Shown here piece by piece: positions 23,052-34,579 of a stretch of DNA of 64,000 bases. Position 1 is the stretch's first letter. The number at the start of each line of letters is the position of its first letter. The position numbers and the translations under genes are program-made. Under the pieces are notes generated by a model that was not told where the DNA came from, did no database searches, and saw nothing but the letters and a program-made list of their open reading frames with translations. The stretch comes from Cotesia glomerata (taxonomy: Eukaryota > Arthropoda > Insecta > Hymenoptera > Braconidae): the NCBI RefSeq assembly GCF_020080835.1, contig NC_058158.1:15040882-15104881 (forward strand), read 5' to 3'.

Positions 23052-24379
23052 GCACATACATACAGACATAGTGACAACCTCGCGGGGATAGTCAGGGAAG
23101 CTTCCTGTGACCTTCAAACGTCGAGATCTGATGAAAACTCGATTTTTGCAAAACGGGGTGAAAACAATAACTTCCCGATTTTTGAAAATTTTCGATTTTC
23201 TTAGCGGGAAGTTATCAATTTTTTCAAAAGTAGTTTTTTTGGAATAACTTTTCAACGGCTTTATCGATAAATTCCAAAAACTAATCAGCTTTTAACATCA
23301 AAAAACCACGTCGATCGCCGTCGGTCCGGTCAAAATCGGTTGATTCGTTCGTGAGTTATCATTGACAAAAGAAAACCGAAAAATAGTAATTTATGTCATA
23401 TGACCGCAAAGTGGCGATTTTCTGACAACGACGATGTTGCGATATGAGCTTAAGATTTGCGGCGGAAATGTAAGAAAACGGGCGTAATTTTAACGTCCAA
23501 GGCAAAGCCGAGGATGGAAATTTACACTCGTTTTCGTACATTTGCGTCACAAACTTTAAAGCGAATATCGTAAAATCGTCGTCGTCAAAATCACCACTTT
23601 GTGGCCAAAAGACATACAATATTTTTTCTTATTATCGCTCCATAAGTTTAACTTTTGAGGGATAGGAGGCAAATAATGACATATTCAAATTTTATGAAAT
23701 TTCATAACAGCAAATAACTTAATTTTATATTAATTATCTTTTTATTAATATTTATTTATAACGTGGTTGTTATTTTATTAACATTAGGTCCGCTTCGTAA
23801 TAAACTGCCAGCAGAGAAAGAATTAGCGCCACTCAATAGTGACTAAGTTTAAAATTTACTCAAAATCCATCAGTCAGTACACTAGAATTTGATTTATTTC
23901 GTTCTAAATTTCATTCGATTGCTCAAGGACAGTACGGAAAAAAAGGGGGCAGTAAACTTTGCGGCCTAGGCTGCGGAAAAAAGGCGGGAGAGTCTCTAGA
24001 AATGAATACCTTTTCGGACGCCACCCAGCGCTCATAAGTTGAACTTTGGGAACGAGTATAACAAAAAGTGTTTTTTTGGAATTACTGCGAAATTTGCCGC
24101 TCTATCAATTTGAAGTTAAAGATTCTTTATGAAACTTAAAAAACTGCGGCGGATGCCACCAACCGCGTGAAAATCGGTTTATTTATTAAAAAATTGGGAT
24201 TTGAAAATTCAAAAAATAGTGTATTATCAAACTTCTATCAAACTTTTGAACTCAAAGAGCTCAAAAACGTCATAAGTGCAATTTCAAGCGTTTAGGTATA
24301 GAATTGGGGGGAAGTTGCAGGGATAGCCATCAGGGTCAACCGTTTTCCTAATTTTTTTATTCAAGAACATGTAGGACAG
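22176..24379. repeat. Dispersed repeat family with inverted copies
   Basis: No gene. Stretches reading like GGAATAACTTTTCAACGG, CCACGTCGATCGC, and AAATCGGTTGATTCGTT recur here (22680-22800, 23220-23360), and in related form at 24060-24360, 27960-28260 and 49050-49400, in both orientations. The segment 22190-22970 has arms TTATAACTTTTGAACG / CGTTCAAAAGTTATAA next to the GT and CA microsatellites. A piece with AACTTCCCG and its complement (23170-23215) forms a short hairpin. The biological source of the family is unknown. Confidence 0.55.
22972..23046. repeat. (CA)n microsatellite
   Basis: About 37 CA units ending in degenerate CTCACACGCACA. Confidence 0.92.
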
Positions 24380-24983
24380 GTAGGACAGGTGAATATTTCA
24401 ATTTTGAACATGATGCTGGGACGCTTTTTGACCGAATGAAAAATCATTAAACTTTGCAGGAGTACGTAAATGAAAGTCCTTCGTGAATTGATTCTGTTAT
24501 TTTTGAATTTAATCGTTGAAAAAAAAATGATAAATAAACAGGTAGAGTTCGTGCGTAAAACTGCCTTATCTCAGGAGTCATCACATATTTAAGTTGTAAA
24601 ATCTACGTTTAGATTGTGATTAAATAACAATTTTCTGGAAGATTTTAAAATGATTTGGATAATTCTAAAATCTACGTTTAGATAGATTATAAAAAATTCT
24701 AGAACGATCTAGATATTTCTAGAATGATCTGGGAAATTCTATAATGATATGGGAAGTTCTAAAATATACCTTTTAGATTCTGATTGAATAAGAGTGGTTT
24801 AGAAAATTCTAGAATGATCTCGAATAACTCCGAGTAAAGTAGAAAGCTTCAAAGTGTATTCTTATCGGTCGAAAATATGCTGGATTGTTTTCGTAACTTT
24901 TAAAACATCCCAAAAAATTTTCTAATATCAACAAATAACTGCACTAATAAAAATGACCTAGCGGAGCGGGTGTTCACGGCTAG
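24380..24983 (+). mobile_element. Helitron-like element, 3' part (first of a tandem pair)
   Basis: It ends GGTGTTCACGGCTAG followed by T, matching the Helitron 3' rule (CTRR, insertion before T). CTAGC at 24958 and the terminal GCTAG can pair as the subterminal hairpin. The interior is a degenerate run of TCTAGAA-type palindromes. The 5' end was not located. The second element starts right at this end. Confidence 0.5.
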
Positions 24984-25902
24984 TATATATATAAAATTAG
25001 AGGTTGTGTCCCTATATTTCACTTTGCAGCCAAAACTACGCATCGCAGATGAATAGTGTTTGTATGTGGCAATAAGAAGAAGGCTTCCTTCGTGCACTAT
25101 GGTGGTTGCAAGTCAATAATTATAAGGGTGTAAAAGATACGAGGGTTTAAACATGTTAACTTCGAAAATGTGAGATTATCATGGATCTAAAATGGTCTGA
25201 ATTGTTCTGAAAATTTCTAGAATGATTTAGAAAGCTTCAATATCTGTACCAATGTTCGAATCGGTTGAGAATGTTTTAGAAAATTCTAGAATGATCTAAA
25301 AATTTCTAGAAAGATCTAAAATCTACGTTTAAATTCAGATCAAATGAGAATTGTCTGTAAAATTGTGAAATCATCTTAGAAGTTCTTAAATCTACGTTTC
25401 GATATTGATTGAATAAGAATGGTCTAGAAAATTTTAGAATGATCCAGAAATTTCTAGGATGATTTGGGAAGTTATAAAATCTACGTTTGGATTCTGATTG
25501 AATGAGATTGTTTTAGAAAATTCTCGAATGATCCAGAAATTTCTAGAATGATCTAGAAATTTCTAGAAATATCTGGTAAGATCTAAAATCTACATTTTTT
25601 CCTCTCCGGGCGTAAAGCGTCAACTTTAGCCCCTCTGCGCTAAACAAAATTGCCGCTTTCCGCCTTCGTCGGGGAAAAAAATAGAATAAACCCGGGAAAA
25701 ACGGATTAGATCTGGCCATATATAAACAGATCTGGCCAGATCTTTAAATTGTCTCTATCTGACGAGATCTCGCCAGATATAATCAGATCTGACTAGATCT
25801 TTAAATTTCCCGGGTAAAAAAGATTATATATACTCATACATAATTATATACGAAAAATGGCCCTATATAATTATATAGAATTATTTTCATAAAAAAAAAG
25901 TC

Positions 25903-25985
25903 GGCGTGCGCGGGAACCGAACCTGGGACCTGACGCTCGAAAGTCTAATTCATTGCATATTTACCTACGAGGCTTACTTGAAGAA
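25903..25985 (-). other. tRNA-like sequence with Pol III terminator
   Basis: Read on the minus strand it has a B-box-like GGTTCGGTTCC in a T-arm-like context (GGTCCCAGGTTCGGTTCCCG), a plausible anticodon-arm stretch GACTTTCGAGCGTC, and a run of nine T right after the acceptor-like GCACGCCGAC. The A-box region (TAAGCCTCGTAGG) is weak. It is probably a tRNA-derived SINE head or pseudo-tRNA, not an intact tRNA. Confidence 0.4.
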
Positions 25986-26319
25986 TAGAGTTTGTAATAA
26001 CTAAAAGTAATGTGAATTGTGTCCATGGTCGATGCGTAATGAACAAAGGTTTTTATCAAATTTGAAAATTATTAATTATCAATATACGCTGATAAAAAGA
26101 TTTATTAACTATTAACAAATTAATTTATTCGAAGACAATTATTTAATTTATTAAATTCTAATAAATATTTTTTAACATTTAATAAATATTTATTTGGGAG
26201 GAAAGTATATTTATTAAAATAGTTTATAAGTATTTATTAATAGTTAACAAATATAGTTATATCTGGCCAAATATAATAAAATTTTTTTATGTCTGATGTA
26301 CTTTTCAACCCAGATATAG

Positions 26320-26530
26320 TTATATCTATTTAGATCTGATCACATATGACTAGATCTGATCATGTCTAATGTATTTATCAACTCAGATATAGTTATATCT
26401 GTTTAGATCTGATCAGTTATGACTAGATCTGATCATGTCTGATGAATTTTTGAACTCAAATATAGTTATATCTGTTAAGATCTGATCAGATATGATTTGA
26501 TCTGATTATGTCTGCAATCTCATATCTGAT
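26320..26530. repeat. Three ~73-bp tandem units rich in AGATCTGATC
   Basis: Each unit starts ATATAGTTATATCT, continues TAGATCTGATCA and TAGATCTGATCATGTCT and ends in an A/T-rich spacer. Units differ at a few positions. Confidence 0.7.
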
Positions 26531-26564
26531 CAGATCTAAACCTTTTTCCCCGGGAACTCCTCGG

Positions 26565-26665
26565 GAAGTAAATAAGAATGCCTCAGATCACATGTTTGTT
26601 GACCTCGGATTGGCCTCAGCCAACAATTGCATGTGATCTGAGACATTTCTTACTTTACTTCCTCA
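26565..26665. other. Hairpin with ~45-bp arms
   Basis: CCTCGGGAAGTAAATAAGAA and CTCAGATCACATG on the left pair with CATGTGATCTGAG and TTCTTACTTTACTTCC on the right, across a short GGCCTCAGCC-type centre. A transcript would fold into a long stem. Confidence 0.65.
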
Positions 26666-27598
26666 GGGGTGTAATATATTATTGGATTCTAATCAAACGG
26701 AAATGTTCTAGACGATTCTAGAATGATCTATAAATTGCTAAAATAATCTAGAAATTTTGAGAAAGATCCGGTAAGATCTAAAATCAACGTTTAGATTTTG
26801 ATCGAATGAGAATGTTCCAGAAAATTTTAGCATGATCTAAAAAATTCTAGAATGATCTAGAAATTTCTAGAACCAGAAATTTCTAGAATAATCCAGAAAT
26901 TTTTAGAATGATCTGGGAAGTTTTACCGTCTATGTTTAGATTCTGATCGAATGAGAATGTATTAGAAAATTCTCGAATGATCCAGAAATCTCTAGAATGA
27001 TCTAGAAATTTCTAGAAAGATTCGGTAAGATCTAAAATCTACGTTTAGATTCTGAACGAATGAGAATATTCTAGAAAATTCTAAAATGATCTAGAAATTT
27101 CTAGAATGATCTGGGAAGTTATAAAATCTACGTTTGGATTCTGATCAATTGAGATTATTTGAGAAAATTCTCGAATGATCTAGAAATTTCTAAAAAGTTC
27201 TGGTAAGATCTAAAATCTACGTTTAGATTCTGATCAAATGAGAATATTCTAGAAAATTCTAAAATGATCCAGAAATTTCTAGAATGATTTGGGAAGTTCT
27301 AAAACCTACTTTTAGATTTTAATCCAGTGAGAATGTTTTGTAAATTTTTAGAATGGTCTGGAAAGTTCTAAGATCTACGTTTCGATTCTGATTGAATGAG
27401 AGTGATTTAGAAAATTCTCGAATGATCTAGAGTAACTCCGAAAAAATTAAAAAACTTCAAAATGTATGTCAATATTCTTATCGGTCGAAAATATGTTGGA
27501 ATGTTTTAGAAACTTTTGAAACATCATAAAAAATTTAAATACTAACAAATAACTGTTCTATTAAAAATAACTCAGCAAAGCGGGTGTTCACGGCTAGT

Positions 27599-29500
27599 AA
27601 TCAAATACTTTGAAACAGAAAATGTGATACAACATGGATTCTAAAATCATATCTGATTAAATTTTCTTTTATTGCGAGTATTTAAAGTTTAATAACTTTT
27701 TACTTGTAAAAACTTGTAGGATTACGAAAAAACTACCTCAGTACTTTTTTGTAGAAAATTAAATTTCCTACAAGAATAATTGACGAAAAATACAAAAAAA
27801 ATTTTTTTTCGTAGTTTTACCAGATGAAAACGTAAATAAAATTTTTACGTGTTATTTAAATGGGAAAATAAAAATTCATTGAGCTTCGTGAAGAATTGAG
27901 TTATCAAGCTGCGCTTCGGAGAGAATTTTTTTTATACCTTAGAAAAGTTTTTGAGACAGCGGCGAAAAACTACATCGATCGCCGCCAACCGCGTGAAAAT
28001 CGGTTGATTAATTCAAAAGTTACAGCAATTTGAAAATTTTAAAAATCGTGTTTCATTGAACTGTGATAAGATTTTTGAGCTCGAAGAGCTCAAAAACATA
28101 GGAAAGCTATTTTTTTGAGCTCGGAGAGCTCAAAATAACATATAAATTGTATTTTTGAGCTCGAAGAGTTCAAAAACGTCATAAGTGTAATTTTAAGCGC
28201 CCAGGTATAGAATTAGCGGGAAGCTACCGGGATGGCCTTCAGGGTCAACCGTTTTCCTAATTTTTTTGTTTTATAAAGTATACATTAAAGATTATTCTCC
28301 TAAATTTTTATCAAAAAATATCATGTTGTTACAAAGTTATTAGCATTTTTGTGGAGCACCAAAAAAATTTCCCTCTCCATGATGCGATCTCTAACTCAAA
28401 AACGGATTATCTAAAACAAAAAAACGAAAGAGCATTGTAATCTGCATGTATGTGGTTATCGTTGCACGTAGGGGATTTTGAAATTTTAAATTTAAAAAAA
28501 AATGGCGACATATTAAAAATTTTTTCTTTTTTTTCCTCATTTTTTTGGATTCTAACAGCCCTAAAAAATCTTAAAAATCAAAATTTCCAAAATCCCCTAC
28601 GTGCAACTATAGCTACTGAATAGACGAATACGGGAGAAAAAAAAGTTGCAAATCGGTACATATTTATACAAATTACAGTTCTCATCAGTTCAAAAAAAGT
28701 TGTTTCGAGAAAAACGCGTTTTCGTCGGAGTGCCGTGCGTGTAAAGTCATTGGACGCACTGTCACAAAAATGACTATAACTCGGAAAATATTCGGAAGTT
28801 TGATACCAAACTCTAGATACAAATTTTTGAATCTATAAACTTGGATTTAATAAAATAAAAAAAAATTTTTTTTTGAAATTTCACAGTGTCCATCCCCCTT
28901 TAGAACAAATAGCACAACCGATGTCTTCTTTGTTTCGCGCTTCGATCATTTTAACTGTGAAACTAGATGTGATAAATAATAAAATTATATTAGTACATTT
29001 TTATTAAGATAATAAAATTAATTGCATAAATTTAAAATATATAATATTATGAACTTATAAAATCCAATAAATAATAGATAAAAATAATTTTTATTTGAAA
29101 AAAAAAATTTGAATTTATTGGCATATTAAGGTACGATAGTATTAGAAGTTTGACAGTTGAATAAAAGGATCTGTGAAACAGAATAAAATTGAAAATACAA
29201 AAGATTTGAAACAATTGACAAATTTTTTGATAAACTTGATAATTTCGTCAAAAAATTGGAAAAAAATGAGAAAATATTATAAATTATATTTTAAAGTTGA
29301 ATAACTTTGAAACACGTCGGTTTATCGAAAAATTATAAGAAATCTTTGTTATAGAACGTTCAATTCTCTACAAAAATATGTTCTGACTCAACTAGTCCGA
29401 TGACTTGTTAAAGAGTTAAAAAATTCCAAAGTAAGAAAAAAAAATTTTCCCACGTTAATCAAATAGGAAATTGTAATTTTCGACTCGGCACGTCTTAATA
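27599..29500. other. Gene-free repeats
   Basis: Contains a copy of the dispersed repeat (27960-28260) with internal TTTTTGAGCTCGAAGAGCTCAAAA palindromic pieces, and AT-rich filler. 28440-28620 has inverted arms around TTGAAATTTTAAATTT, with CGTTGCACGTAGGGGATTTTG near 28463 pairing with its near-complement near 28597. No ORF of interest. Confidence 0.5.
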
Positions 29501-30310
29501 TTAATATTAACAGCTCTAATGTTCACAGAATTGTTTTTTCGTCATTTCAAACAATATTTTCAATATTAATAAGAAAAAAAAATTGTCGATTTTTTTGAAA
29601 CAGTCTAATATATATATTAGGGTGTGCCAAAAAAATCGGATATTTTTTTTTTTCACTTTCCGCTCAAAATATCGTAGAAGATGTCGAAACAAAAGGCCTG
29701 TCCATAGGAGAGTTCTTAATTTTAATTTTAAGAAGTCCTCCATCGATTCTGAAGTTTTTCCCATTTAAATAACACGGGAAAAAAATTTTTTTTTTTCATT
29801 TTTACTGCCGCAACGTCTGAAGATTTCATTTTTTCATAAAATAATCTATTAGACCTCATATGGGATTAAATTTTGAACAAAAAATTTTATTGGGTCATAT
29901 TGCTACCATCGAAGCCTGACTTTTTATAAAGCTTTACAGTATCAATTTTCCCCAAATTTCGTGTTTTTCGTAATTTTTAGCTAAACTATCCAAGATAGAA
30001 CAAAAAGTGGAAAAATTTTTTGTATCATCAATATTTTCAAAGTTACAGACCAACAAAATCCTATTTTTCTAATTTTTAGCTTTGTTCAAGTGAACCATCG
30101 ATAAAAATACAAAAAATTTGGTTCTTATTTTTTAGTACATCAAATTTGCTACAAAATTGTTTAAGAAAGATTCGTTGTCTCCGCAATAGCTCAGAGTAAC
30201 AAGCCTGATAAGTCATATTTTCATAATTTTTCAACTATATTTTCTAAATTATTGACGATAAATGACAAATTTCAATTAAAAATTTAAAGTATATATACTC
30301 GATTTTTACT
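29280..30310. repeat. Dispersed repeat with TATTAGGGTGTGCC junction, copy A
   Basis: From 29616, TATTAGGGTGTGCCAAAAAAA followed by a T run, 'ctcaaaatat' and 'taaataacacgg' matches 54364-54430 and 57107-57260. The preceding part matches 1500-1760 and 54050-54260. Every junction is TA-rich, which suggests a TA-targeting MITE or a composite. No gene inside. Confidence 0.55.
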
Positions 30311-30319
30311 TGCATACCG

Positions 30320-30770
30320 TTTCTTTGGTTTTTACAAGGCTGAGTAGATGGTAACTGTCGCATTCAGCGAGTGCGCCACCATCCTGTCTTTATACTGTCC
30401 TGTTTTTATACTACGTTTGGACCCCAGCACATCCCTTTTCACTCCTGTATTTCACTGCCATAATCAACCTTATTTTTTTCGCACATTTATTCTCAACTTT
30501 TTATTATTATCACTGCGGCTGTGGACCGACTTGTGCTTTCTGTACTGTATTTACCCTATTCCTCACCCCTCTCTATCGGTTGTTGGAATAGTGGCGATGG
30601 GAAAACCACAGAGAAAACCTATGCTAGTACAGTTCGGCTACCGGAGCGACCCCCGACGGTTGGTGTTGGAACTATTCGAACAACCGTCGGGGCCCTAACC
30701 CTCGCCTCACGGCATGATGTGCGAGCGAATTAACGGGATAATGACTTAGCCCGCTCGGCCATCATGCCAC
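30320..30770 (-). mobile_element. tRNA-derived SINE-like element
   Basis: On the minus strand from 30770 it begins GGCATGATGGCCGAGCGG, an A-box closely like those of Ser/Leu-type tRNAs (TGGCCGAGYGG). A degenerate B-box region GGGTTAGGGCCCC follows about 75 bases on. The remaining ~350 bases have no coding content, and the low-coordinate end is A-rich in minus orientation (TTGTAAAAACCAAAG). The tRNA part contains an inverted GGCATGAT/ATCATGCC pair. No target duplication was confirmed. Confidence 0.5.
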
Positions 30771-33700
30771 TATTAAAAATTTAAAGTATATTTAATTCTC
30801 TAAAAAGTTAGCCTAGATTAATTTTTTACATTATAATTTGCTTAATAAGTCAACAAATATTATTGTTATTTATTTCGTTTTTGGTCTATTGAGGTTATTT
30901 AACCAATCCTCAAGACAACCCTGATTAAGTAAACATATTGAAAATGATTTGACACATTCCATTCCCACAAAATATATTAATGAAAATAATAAAATTGAAT
31001 GATTAACAAGTATTTGATATAATCAAACATCAAATTCTTTCTAGTACTTTGTAATCCTTTTCTGTTTCAAACGATCTTCTATTTTTCGAACTGAAAAACA
31101 TGCTAAATTCTATATTTAGTTAGAAAAGCGTTTTAATGTTCCAATAATAAAATTTTTGAAGGCTTTCAACCATAATCTACAGCAGAAAGTTAAAGGGATA
31201 GTCTGCTGGATCAACTGAATTTTCGGATAAATGATTAAGGATTAAATACACAGTATAAAAAACAAATTCGAGGAGCAACTAGGTTCAACAGAATGCATAA
31301 GAATAAGAAAAGGTATTTTTGAAAAATTGAGCCCTTATTGAAGTAATTTACTACAAGTAAATAATTGTTATTTATAAATCTATATTTAGATTCACACTAA
31401 TAAATCGGATATTGCCGGCATAAATTACAAGTTTTCTATATAAAAACCAGATCTATTATATTTCCAGACATTTAAACGTATTTGGTTTGTAACTTAGTAA
31501 TGTAGTAACTCTTAGTAACGTTAGGAAATTTTTTCCTATGCTCTTCAACAACTTGAAATAAATATTGCCTTTGTTCTTCACTCCTGGTCAAACAGTTGTA
31601 CTCCTGAATTAATGCTATGCCTCGTTCAGCGAGACCATTAATCACTTGTAAGTCAGACAGCACTGATTTACAGTGTAAATAATTTTGATCAGATGCCCAG
31701 AGATCTGGATCCTGGTCCATGAATTGATACGGTAATTCAAACTGTTGAAATAAAAGCAATGATTGCTTGCTAGCAAAATCACAGAGATTTTTCGATAATA
31801 ACAAGCTTATATCTTTGGCAATAAACTTTTTCGAGTTTGCAGCATTACTGTTTCTCACTTTCATTGCAGCTACGGTTTGCCTTTTAATTTGTAAGGGTAC
31901 ACTGTCATCAAATAACGCTAAACCGACTAACTCTTCGGATAAGTACCATAAATGTCTTAATAATGTCGAGCTTGCTGCGTCAGCAATTTTTTTATGAACA
32001 GAACGGTATTGATATAAATTTTTAACCATATTCAAATCTTGATTAGGTGACTTTGTCGCAGAAGGTGCTTGAAACCATGAAATGACATAAAATTCGACGA
32101 GGAATAAGCAGACATATCTTAGTCCATTAACCTCAGTGGAATTCATTTGAAACTGTTTTCGAAACATAAACAGTTTCAAAGCGTACAGAGCTTTTGACAT
32201 CCATCTGGCATGATGGTTGGGTCCTGGAGCTTTAAAGCTTATTCCATTTTTTGGAGAACCGCTTAAAAATATCAACACCAATTCTAAAAACTCTTTATAA
32301 TTGTCTCGGTCATGCTTTTCCTGAAATATAAAATTTGTAATTGAATTTTGAGAATCTGAATCAAGATTTGTGACTAATCAATAAATTAACCGCAATTATC
32401 ATTTAGAATTTGAAGAAAACACTATGATCCGGTTTTAAATGAGTACTATGCGAATAACGCTACTAAGTCAGAAAATTAGGAGAGTAAAATAATTTCCAAT
32501 TTTTTATAGTGAGTTCTGAAAGGATATTATTTTATTGAAAGCTGCTATTTCGAGATGAAATAAAGCATTTTAACTCTTAAATTCTCTACTAATAAAAATG
32601 AGACACAGAATTTTTTCACAGGTTTTCCTTTCAGCCCGATCAGAACTAATATTAATCAAAATAATTTTTAAAATTTGTTGATTTTCAAATCTATTTCTGA
32701 AAGAGGTTCATTTGACCAAAAAATGTAGACCAGAATTTTGACAATGAAAAGAAAAATTTTATAAGATAATAATAGTGCTCGATAAGCAATTACGATTGTT
32801 ATCGAATATTTTGTAGTTGGTATATGATCGTCGGTGTTTTTGTCTTTGAGTTCATTATTGCGAAACCATGAAGTACTCTCCAAAATAACCAAAACGATGA
32901 CCTTCTTAAAACTAATGTACAAATGTCAATAATTAGAAAAAATGATTATAATTTAAATACCTGTAGTCGATCAATAATGAAACTTATTATTTCATTTTTT
33001 TTTTTTTCGTGAATTCTTTCATTTATAATTGAATCCTGAATACCAGTTTCAAATTTTGTTTTGTCTATGTTTTTCCAATTATTTTGGAATCGTACAAAAA
33101 CTGCTCCATTTGGAGAACTTACTCTGTCCAAACAACTTCGACAACGCTTCTTAAAATCAATTCATACATATGATGTCGACATGCCAAATATAATAATGGC
33201 TTTTTTAACATTTTTTCTAATTGGCCGCATGTTCCTTTATCAACTCCTTAAATAAAAATGATTAAAAATATTAATATTACCAATCATCAGCCGGAAGTAT
33301 AAACTATAATCTCGAAAAATATATTCTTGAACCAGTATTAAAAGTAAGTTACATGCAATGAACATAAATGACAAGATCTGAAAAATTTTCTGCACACAAG
33401 GTTAGTTTCTTTAAAGTTGTAACTTGATGCCAGTAGAAAACGAGGCATTGGAAATATAATGATTCTGGTTTGAAAAATTTTAAATAGGCAAATTAAATTA
33501 TATATTTAAGAACAACCGTGTCGTCCCGAAGCAACAATATTACAACTTTAAAAAAGCTTTTTTTATATGCGTCATTTTACCAAATAAAATCGATTTAACT
33601 CATATTGGAGCTTTCACAAAATCAGACGTGATTTTATTAATATTGGTACTTATTTGCATAAGAATAATGAAGAAATAACAATTTTTAAAAAATGAATGAA

Positions 33701-34579
33701 ATTTTAAAAATCATCACTCAATTGTAAGGGCTCCAATTTTTAAAGGATTTCTCTCTCTCTTTCTCTAATAAAAAAAAATTTTTAAATAATAGGTAAAGAT
33801 TGTCTTATCAAAATGATATCGTTTGGTGTAATGATCCACATATTTTTTCGGGAACAGGTGAATGTTGTTTACTAATTCATTTACCTGTATTTGTCGCACA
33901 TGTGTCAAAGCACATACCTTTAATCCGATCTGAAATATTCCACTCATTTATGGTTTCCTTGATGGCGATTGCTTGGTTTAAACTAGTCCCACTGTCAAGT
34001 TTTAGTACTCCCAATAACTGCTGAGTATTGACACCCGATAAGATTATTGGAAGTCTTTCGACTTTATCCCGGCCAGTAATATCAGGCAGCAACTTTCCAT
34101 CCCAGTGGATGACAACGCATTGAGCAATTCGTAGTTCAGTTTTCAAATCTTCAGCAATCTTTTTTCTTATCTCGATCCGATTTCGATGGATCGTACGGTG
34201 GCTTACAGAAAAATCATTTAAATTGATTCCTAAAGCTGATGCAAATGTGCAAAAAAGATGCGTGGCTTGTCTACTACTCGCATTCGCTCTATCCATTGCC
34301 GAAACTACTTCTGGTGTCATAAGTTTTAATTTTTTTAGTTTTAGTTCAACAGGTAGCTCATCGAAAAAATCAGAAGTAGTAGAATGATTTGATTGAATTG
34401 AAATAGTAGAAGTGGTAGAATGTTGTGAAAGAGGTAACAAAGAGACTATAAATAGAAATTATAGAAAATTATAGAAAATATCTTTTGAATTGCGAGAACT
34501 TCATAAACATTAAGCTCACACTCATTTAAAAATGTTAACAACTTTTTGGTCTACTGTAAATAATGATAGAATATTACTT

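Larger units (their letters stand above)
25590..26665. other. Block inserted in the Helitron array: AGATCTGATC repeats, tRNA-like piece, hairpin
   Basis: The composition differs from the surrounding array. It contains CCCGGG-flanked AGATCTGGCCAGATCT-type palindromes (25690-25830), a tRNA-like sequence on the minus strand (25903-25985), an AT-rich centre, three ~73-bp tandem units (26320-26530) and a ~45-bp-arm hairpin (26565-26665). It is probably a separate non-autonomous element, but no clean target duplication was found. Confidence 0.45.
24984..27598 (+). mobile_element. Helitron-like element with palindrome array (second of pair)
   Basis: It begins at the first element's 3' end with TATATATATAAAATTAGAGG, a start typical of insect Helitrons, and finishes with the same GGTGTTCACGGCTAG at 27598. 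No Rep/helicase gene is present, so it is non-autonomous. The body is a degenerate tandem series of units such as AGAATGATCTAGAAATTTC, AAATCTACGTTTAGATTC and GATCGAATGAGAATG. A separate block (25590-26665) is inserted in the middle. Head-to-tail Helitrons are known from rolling-circle transposition. Confidence 0.55.

Noticed and set aside
22067..23204. ORFs with Thr-His or Cys-Val repeats
   Set aside because: Translation of the GT/CA microsatellites.
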